From Agromyces badenianii (lineage in GTDB: Bacteria; Actinomycetota; Actinomycetes; Actinomycetales; Microbacteriaceae), in the NCBI RefSeq assembly GCF_003070885.1, contig NZ_CP028913.1, forward strand, positions 2,728,001 to 2,792,000: DNA of 64,000 bases. The letters are read 5' to 3'. Below the pieces are notes generated by a model. It had not been told where the DNA came from and did no database searches. It saw only the letters and a list, made by a program, of their open reading frames with translations. The translations under genes were made by a program, and so were the position numbers. Each line of letters begins with the position of its first letter. The first letter of the stretch is position 1. Positions 24,235 to 33,540 of the stretch are shown here, piece after piece.

Positions 24235-25347
24235 TCAGCTCTCCGAAACGCCGCGCGAGCCCTCGCCCGCGCCGACGAGGTCGCGTTCGGCATCCGCCTT
24301 GCGACGCGCCTCCGCCTCGGTGTGTTCGATCCAGGCCTTCGCGTTCCGGTCGTTGCGGCTGCGGCTGAAGCGGATCCAGGCCCAGACGCCGAGTCCGATC
24401 ACGACGAGCGCGAGCAGCACCCACGGCACGACGAAGATGACGATGTCACGGTGCACCACGCTGAGCGGACCCGGGTTGAGCGCTTCGGGGTCGACCTTCG
24501 GCGCCATCGACACGTACGGGTTCAGGTACACCCACTGCCCGACGCCGGGCACGACCACGGTGACGGTGCGGGTGCTGCCGGGCAGCATTTCGCTGAGCTC
24601 CTCTTCAACGGCGGCGCCCAGGCCGACGCCGAAGACGCCCGTCACTCCGACGATCATGTCGGCACCGAGCGCGACGTTGCCCGCGTTGCGAACCGTGAAC
24701 GTGACCGTGGTGTCGCCCGCGAACGGGTTCAGGGTCGGCTCGTACGACGCGGTCATGCTCGAGACCGTGAGGTTCGGCTGGAGCTCGCCCGGCACCCGCA
24801 CGTAGAGTCGCGTGCCGACGCGTCGGTCGACGAGTACCTGCCCGTCGGGCGAGACCGCGGAGATCACGATGCCGGCCGCGTGGTCGCCCGGCGCGGCATC
24901 CGCCGGCACCGTGACCGAGAACGGCACGACCTTCGACTCGCCCGGCTGAAGCAGAATGTCGAGCTTCGTCGTGCCGCCGTCGAACACGACCCAGGCACCG
25001 GCGTCCGAGGGCGCCACTCCGGTGTCGAGCAGGCCGTAGCCGCCGTCTTCGCTGTTGAACGCGTCGGTCGCGAAGACCGCGAAGGTCTGGGCGACGGTGC
25101 CCGTGTTCGCGACCACGTAGGCGTCTTCGACTGTCTGACCGGGACTCACCTGGTAGCTGAACCGAGTACGACCGGTGGTGTTGGCATCAGCCAGCGGGGC
25201 GCCCGAGATGCCGATGGTGCCGTCGTCTCCCTCGGCGAACGAGCCGGCGGCGGGCGCGATGGCGGCGGCCGTGCCCGCGAGGAAGGCGAGGGCGAGGAGC
25301 GCGGCGAGACGGGAGATCGGGCGCGCACGGGTCGGGAAAGATTGCAC
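24235..25347 (-). CDS. DUF916/WxL-interacting-protein-like surface protein with C-terminal anchor
   Basis: A 370-residue protein: signal peptide, then an N-terminal domain (YQVSPGQTVEDAYVVANTGTVAQTFAVFATDA...) of the kind found in DUF916 WxL-interacting proteins, an Ig-like second domain (NPFAGDTTVTFTVRNAGNVALG, VVPGVGQWVYLNPYV), a membrane helix (VPWVLLALVVIGLGVWAWI) and a charged tail. In Firmicutes such proteins bind WxL proteins to the wall; here a WxL-like protein is encoded just upstream. GTG start at 25347 with GGGGAG before it. Similarity to DUF916 is by pattern only. Confidence 0.75.
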   Translation of the reverse strand: MQSFPTRARPISRLAALLALAFLAGTAAAIAPAAGSFAEGDDGTIGISGAPLADANTTGRTRFSYQVSPGQTVEDAYVVANTGTVAQTFAVFATDAFNSEDGGYGLLDTGVAPSDAGAWVVFDGGTTKLDILLQPGESKVVPFSVTVPADAAPGDHAAGIVISAVSPDGQVLVDRRVGTRLYVRVPGELQPNLTVSSMTASYEPTLNPFAGDTTVTFTVRNAGNVALGADMIVGVTGVFGVGLGAAVEEELSEMLPGSTRTVTVVVPGVGQWVYLNPYVSMAPKVDPEALNPGPLSVVHRDIVIFVVPWVLLALVVIGLGVWAWIRFSRSRNDRNAKAWIEHTEAEARRKADAERDLVGAGEGSRGVSES

Positions 25348-25472
25348 AGTACATCTCCCCAGCACCGGTTGTCCTCGACTCATCCGAGTGCTGAACGAGC
25401 CGTGAACGAGAGACGGCGAGGGGCGATCTCCGGCGGGGCGGCTCCGGCGGGGCGGTCCGCGGAAACGCAGAG

Positions 25473-25500
25473 GAGGGGCGGCGCCGAAGCGCCGCCCCTC
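25473..25500. terminator. Strong hairpin after the WxL-like gene
   Basis: Perfect 12-bp GC-rich arms (25473-25484 / 25489-25500) around the tetraloop cgaa, 13 bases beyond the stop at 25514. No T-tract. It would separate or attenuate transcription between the surface-protein genes and the DUF916-like genes. Confidence 0.7.
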
Positions 25501-25513
25501 CCCTGTTGCGGAG

Positions 25514-26578
25514 CTACTTCGAGACGAGCGTGAGCGTCATCTTCGAGGTGTAGGTGCCGGCGGGCGCGTCAACCGGAGCGACGAGCTTGAGGTCGGCGCT
25601 CAGCTTCGTGATGCCGAGGCTGCCGGGACCGGCGGCGCCGTCGGCGAATGCCGACGGGTAGGCGGCGGTGCCGGGCGTCTGCGCGGCGCCGGCCGTCGCC
25701 GTGGTGGAGGTGGTGCCCGCGGCGACGACCTTCGGGGTGCTGCCGAGGTGCTTCGCCTCGATGGTGTTGGTGCCGGAGACGAAGTTCGCGACCGACTGCG
25801 TCAGGGTCCAGCCCGGGCGCGAGACGACGCGGTCGTCGCTGACGGTGACCTCGGGGAGGGTGGCCGTCGAGGTCGACAGGCGGTTCACGAGCGTCGCGGT
25901 ACCGAAGGTCGCCGCGGCGTTCGCCGGAACGGTCAGCTGCAGCGCACCGTCCTCAGCGGCGATGGTGGTCGCCTGGAGGTCGATGTCGCCGGTCTGGCAC
26001 GAGGCCGGGTCGGCGACACAGGGGTCCACGGGCGCGGTGACGTCGGTCGACGCCACGTAGCTCCAGGTGCCGCCGGGGTAGACGGTGATGTGCGCGTACA
26101 TCACGCCGGAGTCGGCGATCAGCACGTCGTTGCTCTTCGTGAAGGCGATGCCGAGCGAGAACTGACCGCCGTTCGTCTTCACCGTGCCCATGTTGGCGCC
26201 GTCGATCTGGAAGATCGAGATGTTCGGGTAGGAGACGTCCTTCGTTCCGGGAGCGAACCCGGCGTCGTTCTTGCCGACCCAGTTCTGGATGTCGCGCTCC
26301 TGGCCGCGGGTCGAGAGGAAGACCTTCACGCCCGTCGCGTCGGCCGAGCCGACGAAGGCGTCGCCGGGGTTGACGGCGTTCGGGTTGCCGAGGATGAAGT
26401 CATCCCACTGACGAACGGCGCCATCAGCGATGAGCGTCGCGTTGTCGTCGAGGATGTAGAAGGCCGACGAGGAGCCGGACGGCGTGATGGCCGCCATGGC
26501 TGCCGGCGCGGTGGCGCCGACGAGTGCGAGTGCGATGGCGCCGGCGACGGCTGCCTTCGCTCGGATGGACTTGAGCAT
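25514..26578 (-). CDS. WxL-like exported surface protein
   Basis: A 354-residue protein with signal peptide (cleavage after AAMA near 29). The middle part has one likely disulfide (CVADPASC). The C-terminal third carries a WxL-type signature: RPGWTLTQSVANF with Trp257, and the closing AGTYTSKMTLTLVSK, where WxL domains usually have a second W-x-L (here M-T-L). No anchor, so retention would depend on a partner. WxL domains are best known from Firmicutes, so the call is by motif and by the DUF916-like neighbours. Weak ribosome-binding site (GAGAA). Confidence 0.65.
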   Translation of the reverse strand: MLKSIRAKAAVAGAIALALVGATAPAAMAAITPSGSSSAFYILDDNATLIADGAVRQWDDFILGNPNAVNPGDAFVGSADATGVKVFLSTRGQERDIQNWVGKNDAGFAPGTKDVSYPNISIFQIDGANMGTVKTNGGQFSLGIAFTKSNDVLIADSGVMYAHITVYPGGTWSYVASTDVTAPVDPCVADPASCQTGDIDLQATTIAAEDGALQLTVPANAAATFGTATLVNRLSTSTATLPEVTVSDDRVVSRPGWTLTQSVANFVSGTNTIEAKHLGSTPKVVAAGTTSTTATAGAAQTPGTAAYPSAFADGAAGPGSLGITKLSADLKLVAPVDAPAGTYTSKMTLTLVSK

Positions 26579-26607
26579 GTTCGTGTTCTCTTTCTCTGAA
26601 AGCGGGA

Positions 26608-27723
26608 TCAGCCGGCGGGGTACGCGGCGATGGGAGTGCTGCTCGAAGGTGCGAGGAAGCCGAACTTCTTCTTCACGGCGCCCGGGTGGAAGGCGAGGTT
26701 GCCGAAGTTGGTGAGGCTGTTCGACTTGGTGGAGTCGATCAGGTTGGCGAGTGCCGGGTCGAACGCGGCGGAGCCCGAGAACGTCGAGTCGACGCGCGAG
26801 CGCTCCACGATCAGGTAGGTGTCGCGGCCGAAGGTGCTGTTGGAGTAGTAGCCGGCGCTCGGCACGAGGTTCGGCGCGGTGCCGGTGAAGGGCACCTGAC
26901 CGGCGACGGGCGAACCGAGCAGCACGGTCGGAGCTGCGGCGAGCGTGTTCACGCCCGAGACGTTGTTGCCCTGCGAGACCCAGTTCGCCACCGAGAAGGG
27001 GATGATCTGGTTGTCGCCGAGCACGGTCGCGTCGTTCTCGGGAAGCGTCGTGGTCGCCTGGTCCGCCACACCGGAGGGGTTCGTCACGCCGATCGCGCCG
27101 AGGAAGAAGCTGCGCGTGCCCGAGCCGTTCTGCGGCAGCTTCGGCGTCACGGTGACGCCGTCGATGCTCGTGAGGGTGCCCTCGTAGATCGCCTTGAGCT
27201 GCGCGGCGGTGAGGTTCGCCCACGCGGCGGTGCCGCCCTTGTAGGCGTACGCGAGTGCGTCACGGCCGTAGGGCACGTAGAGGAGCTTGCCGTTCGCGTC
27301 CGCGTTGGAGCCCGGGCCGCTCGACGAACGTGCGATGTCGACCTGGCCGGGGATGGGCTTCGCGGGCGTCGTGTTGCCGCTCGCCGACCAGTTCGCGCCG
27401 TCGATCGAACGACGCAGCGCGTCGCGACCCTGGCTCGAGCCTGCGGGGCGGGCGAAGTACACGCCGGCGCTCTTCGTCTGGATCGCGGCGGAGCCGAACG
27501 AGTCGAAGTTGCCGAGCGTCGAGATGCCCGACTTGACGCGGACGAACGATCCCGACGCACTCGTGCCGTTGATGAGCGCGTTCATCGAGTCCTGCAGGGT
27601 GTCCGAGCCGACAGCCACGTAGCTGTTCGACACGGGCTCCGCGGAGGCGGACGAGGCGATGGCGACGCCCGAGAGGGCGACACCGATGGCCGCGCTGAGC
27701 GCGACGATCTTCTTGAGTTTCAC
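26608..27723 (-). CDS. PstS-like solute-binding protein (second copy)
   Basis: A 371-residue exported protein with signal peptide ending ASSASA. A type II periplasmic-binding fold is indicated by YVAVGSDTLQDSMNALI, YVPYGRDALAYAYKG, LTAAQLKAIYEGTLT and KLPQNGSGTRSFFLG; the GSGT segment corresponds to a phosphate-contacting loop in PstS. It lacks the C-terminal membrane anchor of the main PstS. GTG start with AGGAA upstream. Ligand unproven; phosphate or a related oxyanion is inferred from the cluster. Confidence 0.75.
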   Translation of the reverse strand: MKLKKIVALSAAIGVALSGVAIASSASAEPVSNSYVAVGSDTLQDSMNALINGTSASGSFVRVKSGISTLGNFDSFGSAAIQTKSAGVYFARPAGSSQGRDALRRSIDGANWSASGNTTPAKPIPGQVDIARSSSGPGSNADANGKLLYVPYGRDALAYAYKGGTAAWANLTAAQLKAIYEGTLTSIDGVTVTPKLPQNGSGTRSFFLGAIGVTNPSGVADQATTTLPENDATVLGDNQIIPFSVANWVSQGNNVSGVNTLAAAPTVLLGSPVAGQVPFTGTAPNLVPSAGYYSNSTFGRDTYLIVERSRVDSTFSGSAAFDPALANLIDSTKSNSLTNFGNLAFHPGAVKKKFGFLAPSSSTPIAAYPAG

Positions 27724-27778
27724 TGAGTTCCTATCCGAGAGGTGTGGATGTGGAGGTGACGATGTGCCGAACTGCAGA

Positions 27779-27858
27779 TGATGCGGTCCTGCGGGTGATG
27801 CGGTACTTCGGGTGATGCGGCATTGCGGGTGGTGCGGTACTTCGGGTGGTGCGATGGA
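27779..27858. repeat. Short tandem repeats in a 158-bp intergenic region
   Basis: Two ~34-bp units, each holding two copies of GGGTGATGCGG/GGGTGGTGCGG-like words separated by alternating TACTTC and CATT spacers; a degenerate copy precedes them. They lie between the stop of the large PstS-like gene and the start of the next gene, so they form part of the intercistronic RNA. Confidence 0.75.
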
Positions 27859-27881
27859 ACGGTCGGGTGAAGTCGGGATGG

Positions 27882-30413
27882 TCAGCGACGCTGACGGAAT
27901 CGGGGGATGAGCGGAACGGCGGCAGCGCCCGCCAGGCCGGCGAGGAGGCTGATGGGCAGTGCGGCCTGGACGCCGACGAGCTCGGGGTCGTCTGGCGTCG
28001 TTGCGCCCGAGAGCGCGGTGGCGGCCTCACCGGTCGCCTCCGGCGCGCCGTCGGCGGGGACCGGGGAGCCGCCCGCCGTCGAGCTGGATGGGGTGAGCCC
28101 GGTGGCCGCCGTTCGCGGCGCCTGGCCCGTCGACTGGACGCTGCCCCGTACGGGCGATTTCGCCGGCGTGCCCGCCTGGATGGCGTCGGCGGCGGCAACG
28201 GCCTGGGTGCGCCACCCCTCGGGCAGCGGCGCATAGCCCTCGGGCAACTGCCCGAGCGCGACGCCGGGCGTCTGTCCGGTCGATGCCGCGTAGCGGATGA
28301 ACGTCGCGTAGCTGGCCCGCAGGCGGGCATCGGTCATCGCGGGATTGACCGCGGCGTACACCGGCATGGCGAGCGGGTAGGCCGCAGGTGCGCCCTGCGC
28401 CCTGCTCGATGAGAAGTCGAAGCCGTAGACCTGGGGCTGAGTGGAGGATGCGGTCATGGCCGCCGCCGCAGCGGCGATCGACTCCGTGCTCGGAGCGACG
28501 AACTGCCCCGCCGGGTTCAGCAACGAGGTGGTCACGATCTGGTACTTCGCCGCAGCCGCGGTGTCGGTCAGCCCGATCACCCCTTGGCTGCCGGGCAGGT
28601 TCCGGGGGGTCTTGACGTACTTCGGCGGATTGCCGAACGCGTCCCACGCGCCGAGGACGAGACCGTCGCCGCGCAAGGTGAGGTACCCGGCCGTGTCGAG
28701 CGTGTTCGTGTACGGACGCCAGGTCACGGTGTTGATCGCCGCGGGACCCTGCGGAACGGCGGCCACTTCGGACGGGTCGGCCTTGGGGAAGTCCTCCCTC
28801 GGCAGTTCGACCCCGTTCTGCGTGGGGTTGATCGCGCCATCCGTCGAGCTCCACTTGTTCACGACCATGCCCCACGGATCGGGTGCGCCCGCGAGGAAGG
28901 CGCGCGCCTCGGCGTCGGCCATCACGTAGCTCCACAGGGCGTACGCGGCATCCGAACGCCCCTGCGGGACGATCATGTCGGACAGTGAGACGTTCGCGAT
29001 CGCCTGCTGCGACCACTCAGGATCGTCGGCGTTGACCTCGAGGAAGTCGGGATCGAAGAGCAGGTTGCGAGGGTTCGGCACGAATGCCGTTCCTGCGGTG
29101 TGGCCGAGGTGACTGCGATCGGCGTCGAACGGCAGTGCATCGCGATACGAGGAGGTGAGCAGCTTCGCGATCAGGCGCGGGGTGAGCTTCATCGACTCGA
29201 AGGGCAGGCGTGCCTTCGCCGCGTACTCCGGCGGCACGGTGCCGTCGACCTTCGGCAGCCGGTCGATGGCGAATGACACCGTCACGCCCGTGAGCGCGAC
29301 GGGCGCGTAGCTCAGCTTGTCGGTGATGTCGGGCGCGAGCGGCCGCGACGTGAGTGCGAGCGGGGCGGGGATCGTGCCGTTCGCGGCGACCGACGCGTCG
29401 CTCTCGGGGCCCGTGAGGAGGGTGTAGGCGTCACCGCCCTGGGCGCCGCAGAGCGTCGGCTGCCAGGACGCGATCGCCGTCGCGGCGAGTTCGGAGCCCG
29501 CGAGGTGGCGTTCGGCGGCGCCGATCGTGCAGCTGAGCCCGAGCGGGCGGAAGTCGAGGCGCACGGCGAGGCGGTGCTTCCAGGTGTCCCAGAACAGCCC
29601 CGACTTGATGATCGCGGACTCGCCGGCGTCGGCGGTGCCGCGGGGAATGGCGACGAGCCAGCAGGATGCCCCGGTGACGCTGCCGTCGGTGGCGGTGACC
29701 CGGGATCCACAGCCGAGACCCCGCGACTGCACGGCGGTCTGCACCTCGAACTTCGTCGAGCCTTCGCCGTTCGACGCCGATCCGGCCCACGGGATCTCGT
29801 TCGACGTGAACTGCGTGAAGAACTCGTTGGTGTTGACGCTCACGCCCGGAACCTTCGCTCCACCGACGACCGCCGCGACGGTCTCCCCAGTCACCGAGCG
29901 GAACGGCACCGCGGAGTAGGCGGGCGAGAGGAAGCCGTTCGCCGGCGTCGAGAATGCGGCGTCTTCGGGGGCGACGGTGCCCTCGCTTCGGTTGCCGTCG
30001 CGAGTGGCGCCCGGTGTCAGGAAGGCGCCGTACTGGCACGTCTCGCGGTCGGGTCCGCCGTCGGGAGCATCCCCCCAGCACTGCGCGAACTGCAGGAAGT
30101 TCTCGCCGCCAGTCTGCTGGGTCGGCGGCGAGGACTCCTTGCCGCCGGTCCAGCTGATCTCGAGCCCCTGGGAGACGAGACCGCTGGTCTGCGAGACCGT
30201 GATCGCGAGATCGGGGAACGGGGCGTTCTCGACGTCGGGGTCCTGCTGGGCGGCCGTCACGGTCACCGACTGGGCGTCGTCGGCATGAGCAGAGGGGGAT
30301 GCCGCGACACCCGCCAGAGCGAACACGCCGAAGACGAGCGCACCGGTGAGGGCTCCGGCGACGCCGGATGCCATCCACGTCGATGCGCGGCGGTCGGTAC
30401 GTGCTTCGGGCAC
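27882..30413 (-). CDS. Large membrane-anchored protein with PstS-like segments
   Basis: An 843-residue surface protein: signal peptide with a long helix (VAGALTGALVFGVFALAGVAASPSAHA, read in two parts), an N-terminal ~350-residue region with several Cys pairs, then PstS-like segments (MKLTPRLIAKLLTSSYRD, AAYPLAMPVYAAVNPAM), a Pro/Thr/Ser linker and a C-terminal helix with basic tail (LLAGLAGAAAVPLIPRFRQRR). The GTG at 30413 is chosen for its TTGGAG site; an open frame continues upstream through a promoter. Probably an extracellular ligand-binding or scaffold subunit of the Pst-like system. Not recognised as a named family. Confidence 0.75.
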   Translation of the reverse strand: MPEARTDRRASTWMASGVAGALTGALVFGVFALAGVAASPSAHADDAQSVTVTAAQQDPDVENAPFPDLAITVSQTSGLVSQGLEISWTGGKESSPPTQQTGGENFLQFAQCWGDAPDGGPDRETCQYGAFLTPGATRDGNRSEGTVAPEDAAFSTPANGFLSPAYSAVPFRSVTGETVAAVVGGAKVPGVSVNTNEFFTQFTSNEIPWAGSASNGEGSTKFEVQTAVQSRGLGCGSRVTATDGSVTGASCWLVAIPRGTADAGESAIIKSGLFWDTWKHRLAVRLDFRPLGLSCTIGAAERHLAGSELAATAIASWQPTLCGAQGGDAYTLLTGPESDASVAANGTIPAPLALTSRPLAPDITDKLSYAPVALTGVTVSFAIDRLPKVDGTVPPEYAAKARLPFESMKLTPRLIAKLLTSSYRDALPFDADRSHLGHTAGTAFVPNPRNLLFDPDFLEVNADDPEWSQQAIANVSLSDMIVPQGRSDAAYALWSYVMADAEARAFLAGAPDPWGMVVNKWSSTDGAINPTQNGVELPREDFPKADPSEVAAVPQGPAAINTVTWRPYTNTLDTAGYLTLRGDGLVLGAWDAFGNPPKYVKTPRNLPGSQGVIGLTDTAAAAKYQIVTTSLLNPAGQFVAPSTESIAAAAAAMTASSTQPQVYGFDFSSSRAQGAPAAYPLAMPVYAAVNPAMTDARLRASYATFIRYAASTGQTPGVALGQLPEGYAPLPEGWRTQAVAAADAIQAGTPAKSPVRGSVQSTGQAPRTAATGLTPSSSTAGGSPVPADGAPEATGEAATALSGATTPDDPELVGVQAALPISLLAGLAGAAAVPLIPRFRQRR

Positions 30414-30463
30414 AGGACGCTCCAAGGTGATTCGCGGCAGACTCACTGCCGATCCGGGTCGAA

Positions 30464-30494
30464 AGTATGGGCGGTTCGTGTCATTCAGATGAAC
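30464..30494 (-). promoter_or_regulatory. Candidate promoter and PHO-box-like half site
   Basis: Minus-strand CATACT (-10; plus-strand 30464-30469) with GTTCATCTGAA (plus-strand 30484-30494) over the -35 region. The latter fits the G(G/T)TCAYYYR half-repeat described for Streptomyces PhoP sites, but the second direct repeat is poor. Confidence 0.3.
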
Positions 30495-30589
30495 GATGCG
30501 GCAACGACGTCTCGCGCGGACATGGCGCGGAGTCGCGACATCCCGAACGCGCACGAAATCAAAGTTGAACTGGGGTTTCGACACGCCGA

Positions 30590-30619
30590 TGAGCCGGAAG
30601 CGCGCGGCGCTCCGGCTCA
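30590..30619. terminator. Hairpin downstream of pstS
   Basis: TGAGCCGGAAGCGC / GCGCTCCGGCTCA with one bulge and a 3-base loop, 13 bases after the pstS stop. It probably ends the pstC-pstA-pstS transcript. Confidence 0.6.
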
Positions 30620-30632
30620 ACCGCTGCGGCGG

Positions 30633-32222
30633 TCAGTTCGGGGTCGACGCACCCCGTCGAAGACGACGGGAGGCCAGCGGCGGCACGACGATCGCCGCAA
30701 CGAGGAACGCGCCGGCCGCGAGCATCAGGAACTGGGCGGCGCCCCATCCCTCGTCCGCGAGGGTGAACGGCGAGGAGACCGCGAGCCCGGCCGTCGTCGC
30801 GGATCCGGAGATGAGGTTGCCGTTGGCGTCGTAGAGCGGCTCGGAACCCGCAGCACCGGCCGCAGCACCGGCGGCGGCGGCATCCCCGCCCGCCGTGGAC
30901 CCGGCGTCCGACGAGCCGCCGCCCGACCCCGACCCCGTGATCGCCGTCTCCTGGGGCGCTCCGGCGGTGCCGGTCGTGCACTGGTTCGGTCCCTGCTTGT
31001 CGCAGTCCGACGGCTGCGGCGCCGTGGCGGCGAGCTGATTGCTGCCTGGAGAGTCCCCGGGCTTGAAGGTCGGGTTGTTGCACGCATTGATGTCGACGTC
31101 GCCGACGGATGCCCCGGGGATGCGCTTGATCTGCTCGAACCCGGCCAGCACGAGGTTCATGGGCAGCGGCGAGTAGCCGAGCTGCGGCGCCTGCTGTTGT
31201 CCTTCGCAGAGCATGTAGTTCGCGAAGGTGCCGAGCGTCTTGCCCTTCTCGGCGGTGAACGTGCGGTAGACCGCGGAGTTCACCTCGGTGGGCACGATCA
31301 TGTACGAGTAGCTCGAGAGCGGGTACGTGCGCGGGTCGGCGCTGTTGTAGACGCCGTCGAGGTTCTGCGTCAGGTCGGAGTTGATCTGCGCATGCATGAG
31401 GCCGACGGCGACGGACGACGCGGTCGGCTCGATGTAGTAGCCCGAGGAGTTCAGCACCTTCGCGACCGGGAATCCCGCCTTCAACGCGTAGGAGTACTCG
31501 ACGTACGTGATGGCGCCCTCGCCGTAGTTCTGGCTGACGTACCCGGCCACGCCGAGCGAGCCGTTCTGCGCCTTGCCGTTCGACGGCGGCGGGAACTGGG
31601 AGGTCATGCCGCTCGTCCAGGTGTCGGGGTACTGGCGCGACATCCAGAGCGTGAACTGCGCCGACGACCCCGATCCGTCGGAGCGGACGACGGGCACGAT
31701 GGGGCGGTCGGGCATCGCGAGGCCCGGGTTGTCGGCCTGGATGGCCGCGTCATTCCACTTCGAGATGGCGCCCGTGAAGATCTTGGCGATGACGGGCCCC
31801 GACAAACGCAGGTTCGTCACCCGCTTGCCGCCGATCTTCAGGTTGTACATGAGCGAGGTGCCGCCGGCGACGATCGGCATGTACGCGAACCCGCCGCGCG
31901 GGTTCTCGGGCTGCGAGCCGTCCTGCGGTTGGGACTGGAACGGGATCTCGCTCACCGCGAAGTCGACGGCGCCGTTGAGGAAGTCGGTGCGCCCGGCCGA
32001 GGAGCCCATGCCGTTGTAGTCGACCTTCATGCCGTAGTTCGCGAGCACGTTCGTGCGCCACTGATCGAGCGCGTTCTGCGACCACGTCGAACCCGACCCG
32101 GAGATCGGCGCCCAGGAGTCGGCGCGGGCCGACTGCGGAGCGGCCTGCCCGGCGACGCCGAGGAGCAGCATGCCGGCGATGCCGGCGCTGATGAGGCGGA
32201 ACAGGCGTCGACGCGAGGTCAT
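30633..32222 (-). CDS. pstS: PstS phosphate-binding protein with C-terminal membrane anchor
   Basis: A 529-residue protein with signal peptide (to SARA), a PstS domain and a long Gly/Ser/Ala linker leading to a C-terminal membrane helix (FLMLAAGAFLVAAIVVPPLA) and basic tail. Phosphate-site loops are recognisable: SGSGSTWSQNALDQW, GMGSSAGRTDFL, DFAVSEIPF (Glu where PstS usually has Asp) and VVRSDGSGSSAQF. The anchor replaces the lipid tether of most Gram-positive PstS proteins. AAGGAG ribosome-binding site; ATG overlaps the pstA stop. Third gene of the pstCAS unit. Confidence 0.88.
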   Translation of the reverse strand: MTSRRRLFRLISAGIAGMLLLGVAGQAAPQSARADSWAPISGSGSTWSQNALDQWRTNVLANYGMKVDYNGMGSSAGRTDFLNGAVDFAVSEIPFQSQPQDGSQPENPRGGFAYMPIVAGGTSLMYNLKIGGKRVTNLRLSGPVIAKIFTGAISKWNDAAIQADNPGLAMPDRPIVPVVRSDGSGSSAQFTLWMSRQYPDTWTSGMTSQFPPPSNGKAQNGSLGVAGYVSQNYGEGAITYVEYSYALKAGFPVAKVLNSSGYYIEPTASSVAVGLMHAQINSDLTQNLDGVYNSADPRTYPLSSYSYMIVPTEVNSAVYRTFTAEKGKTLGTFANYMLCEGQQQAPQLGYSPLPMNLVLAGFEQIKRIPGASVGDVDINACNNPTFKPGDSPGSNQLAATAPQPSDCDKQGPNQCTTGTAGAPQETAITGSGSGGGSSDAGSTAGGDAAAAGAAAGAAGSEPLYDANGNLISGSATTAGLAVSSPFTLADEGWGAAQFLMLAAGAFLVAAIVVPPLASRRLRRGASTPN

Positions 32223-33538
32223 TGGGGGTGCTCCTTCGGGTGGTGCTGTGGCTCGGCCGGCGCGCTTCGCGCGGGCCGTTCGGCGATGCGTTGCGCGTCA
32301 CGCGCCGACGCCGCGGCGACCGCGCGACGTCGTCGGCCCGAGAGCTGACCCGGGCCGCGTCCGCCGACGAGGCGCGCGATGGCGAAGAGTAGGAGGACTA
32401 GGAAGATGAGGGTGGCCGCCGCGCCGAACCCGCGCGCGATCATGTTCGGCTCCGGCGACTTGACGAGCTCGAAGACCTGCAGCGGCAGCGAGATCATCGG
32501 CCCAGAGAACGGGTTGAGGTTCATCGCCGCGGTCACGCCCGAGGTGAGGAGCACGGGCGAGGTCTCTCCCACGCCGCGCGCCGTGCCGAGGATGACGGCC
32601 GTGACGAGTCCGGGCCGCGCGGTCGGCAGCACGACATGCCAGACGGTGCGCCAGCGGCTCGCTCCGAGGGCGTACGAGGCTTCGCGGAGGTTTCCGGCGA
32701 CGAGTCGCAGCACGACGTCGGAGGCGCGGATGATGATCGGCAGCATCATGACCGAGATCGCCAGCGATGCGGCGAACCCCGATCGTTCATGCGTGACGAG
32801 CGTGATGACGGCGGCGTAGACGAAGAGGCCGGCGACGATCGAGGGCAATGCCGTCATGGCGTCGGACACGGTGCGCACGAATCGTGCGAATCGCCCGCCG
32901 ATCTCGTTCAGGAAGACCGCGGTCGCGATGCCGAGCGGGATGGTGACGGCGAGCGCGATGCCGATCTGGATCAGGGTGCCGACGATCGCGTGCAGCACGC
33001 CGCCCGCAGTGAGCGGGTCGAGCGGGCCGGCGAGGCCCATCGTCTCGGTGAAGAAGTTGAGGTGGCTGATCGCCGGGATGCCGCGGCCCACCGTGTACAG
33101 CACCACGAAGGCGAGCGCGCCGAGCAGCACGCCGCCCGCGCTGTAGAGCAGCGCCGTCATCACCCGGTCGGCGACCTCCTGGCGATCGGCACGCAGTGCG
33201 ACGAGGAACGCGTACATGCCGATGAAGCAGACGAACGCCACGACGGCCCATCCCACCGCCCCGGTCATGGGCGTGAACCAGCCGAAGAGCAGCACCGCGA
33301 CCGCGACCGCGGCGGCGAGCGCGCCTAGCAGGTTGAACCGGTCGTCGAGGGTGGCGCCGCGCACCTGGCGGCGGGGCCCGATCGGGAGGTCGCCACGTTG
33401 CGGTGTGACCGTTCGGCCGACGCGGCCCGCGGATGCCGCGGGGTCGCTCTCACCCGAGGGGGCGGCGTGACGCCCGCCCTCGAGTTCGGCGAGCTCCGCC
33501 GGGTCGATGACCGTCGTGATCGTGTCGGTCGCGTTCAT
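32219..33538 (-). CDS. pstA: PstA-type phosphate ABC transporter permease
   Basis: A 439-residue protein. A ~70-residue hydrophilic front, two helices and a long loop precede the six-helix permease core. The EAA-type coupling segment is LREASYALGASRWRTVWHVVLPTARPGL, followed by GTARGVGETSPVLLTSG, which is typical of PstA. The C-terminus is an Arg/Ala-rich cytoplasmic tail. Longer than most PstA (about 280-300) because of both extensions. Two bases separate it from pstC. It forms the channel with PstC. Confidence 0.9.
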   Translation of the reverse strand: MNATDTITTVIDPAELAELEGGRHAAPSGESDPAASAGRVGRTVTPQRGDLPIGPRRQVRGATLDDRFNLLGALAAAVAVAVLLFGWFTPMTGAVGWAVVAFVCFIGMYAFLVALRADRQEVADRVMTALLYSAGGVLLGALAFVVLYTVGRGIPAISHLNFFTETMGLAGPLDPLTAGGVLHAIVGTLIQIGIALAVTIPLGIATAVFLNEIGGRFARFVRTVSDAMTALPSIVAGLFVYAAVITLVTHERSGFAASLAISVMMLPIIIRASDVVLRLVAGNLREASYALGASRWRTVWHVVLPTARPGLVTAVILGTARGVGETSPVLLTSGVTAAMNLNPFSGPMISLPLQVFELVKSPEPNMIARGFGAAATLIFLVLLLFAIARLVGGRGPGQLSGRRRRAVAAASARDAQRIAERPARSAPAEPQHHPKEHPQ

Positions 33539-33540
33539 GG

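Noticed and set aside
29505..32348. Long plus-strand frame opposite pstS and the large PstS-like gene
   Set aside because: Shadow of minus-strand coding sequence; composition is Arg/Gly/His-rich with no recognisable domain.
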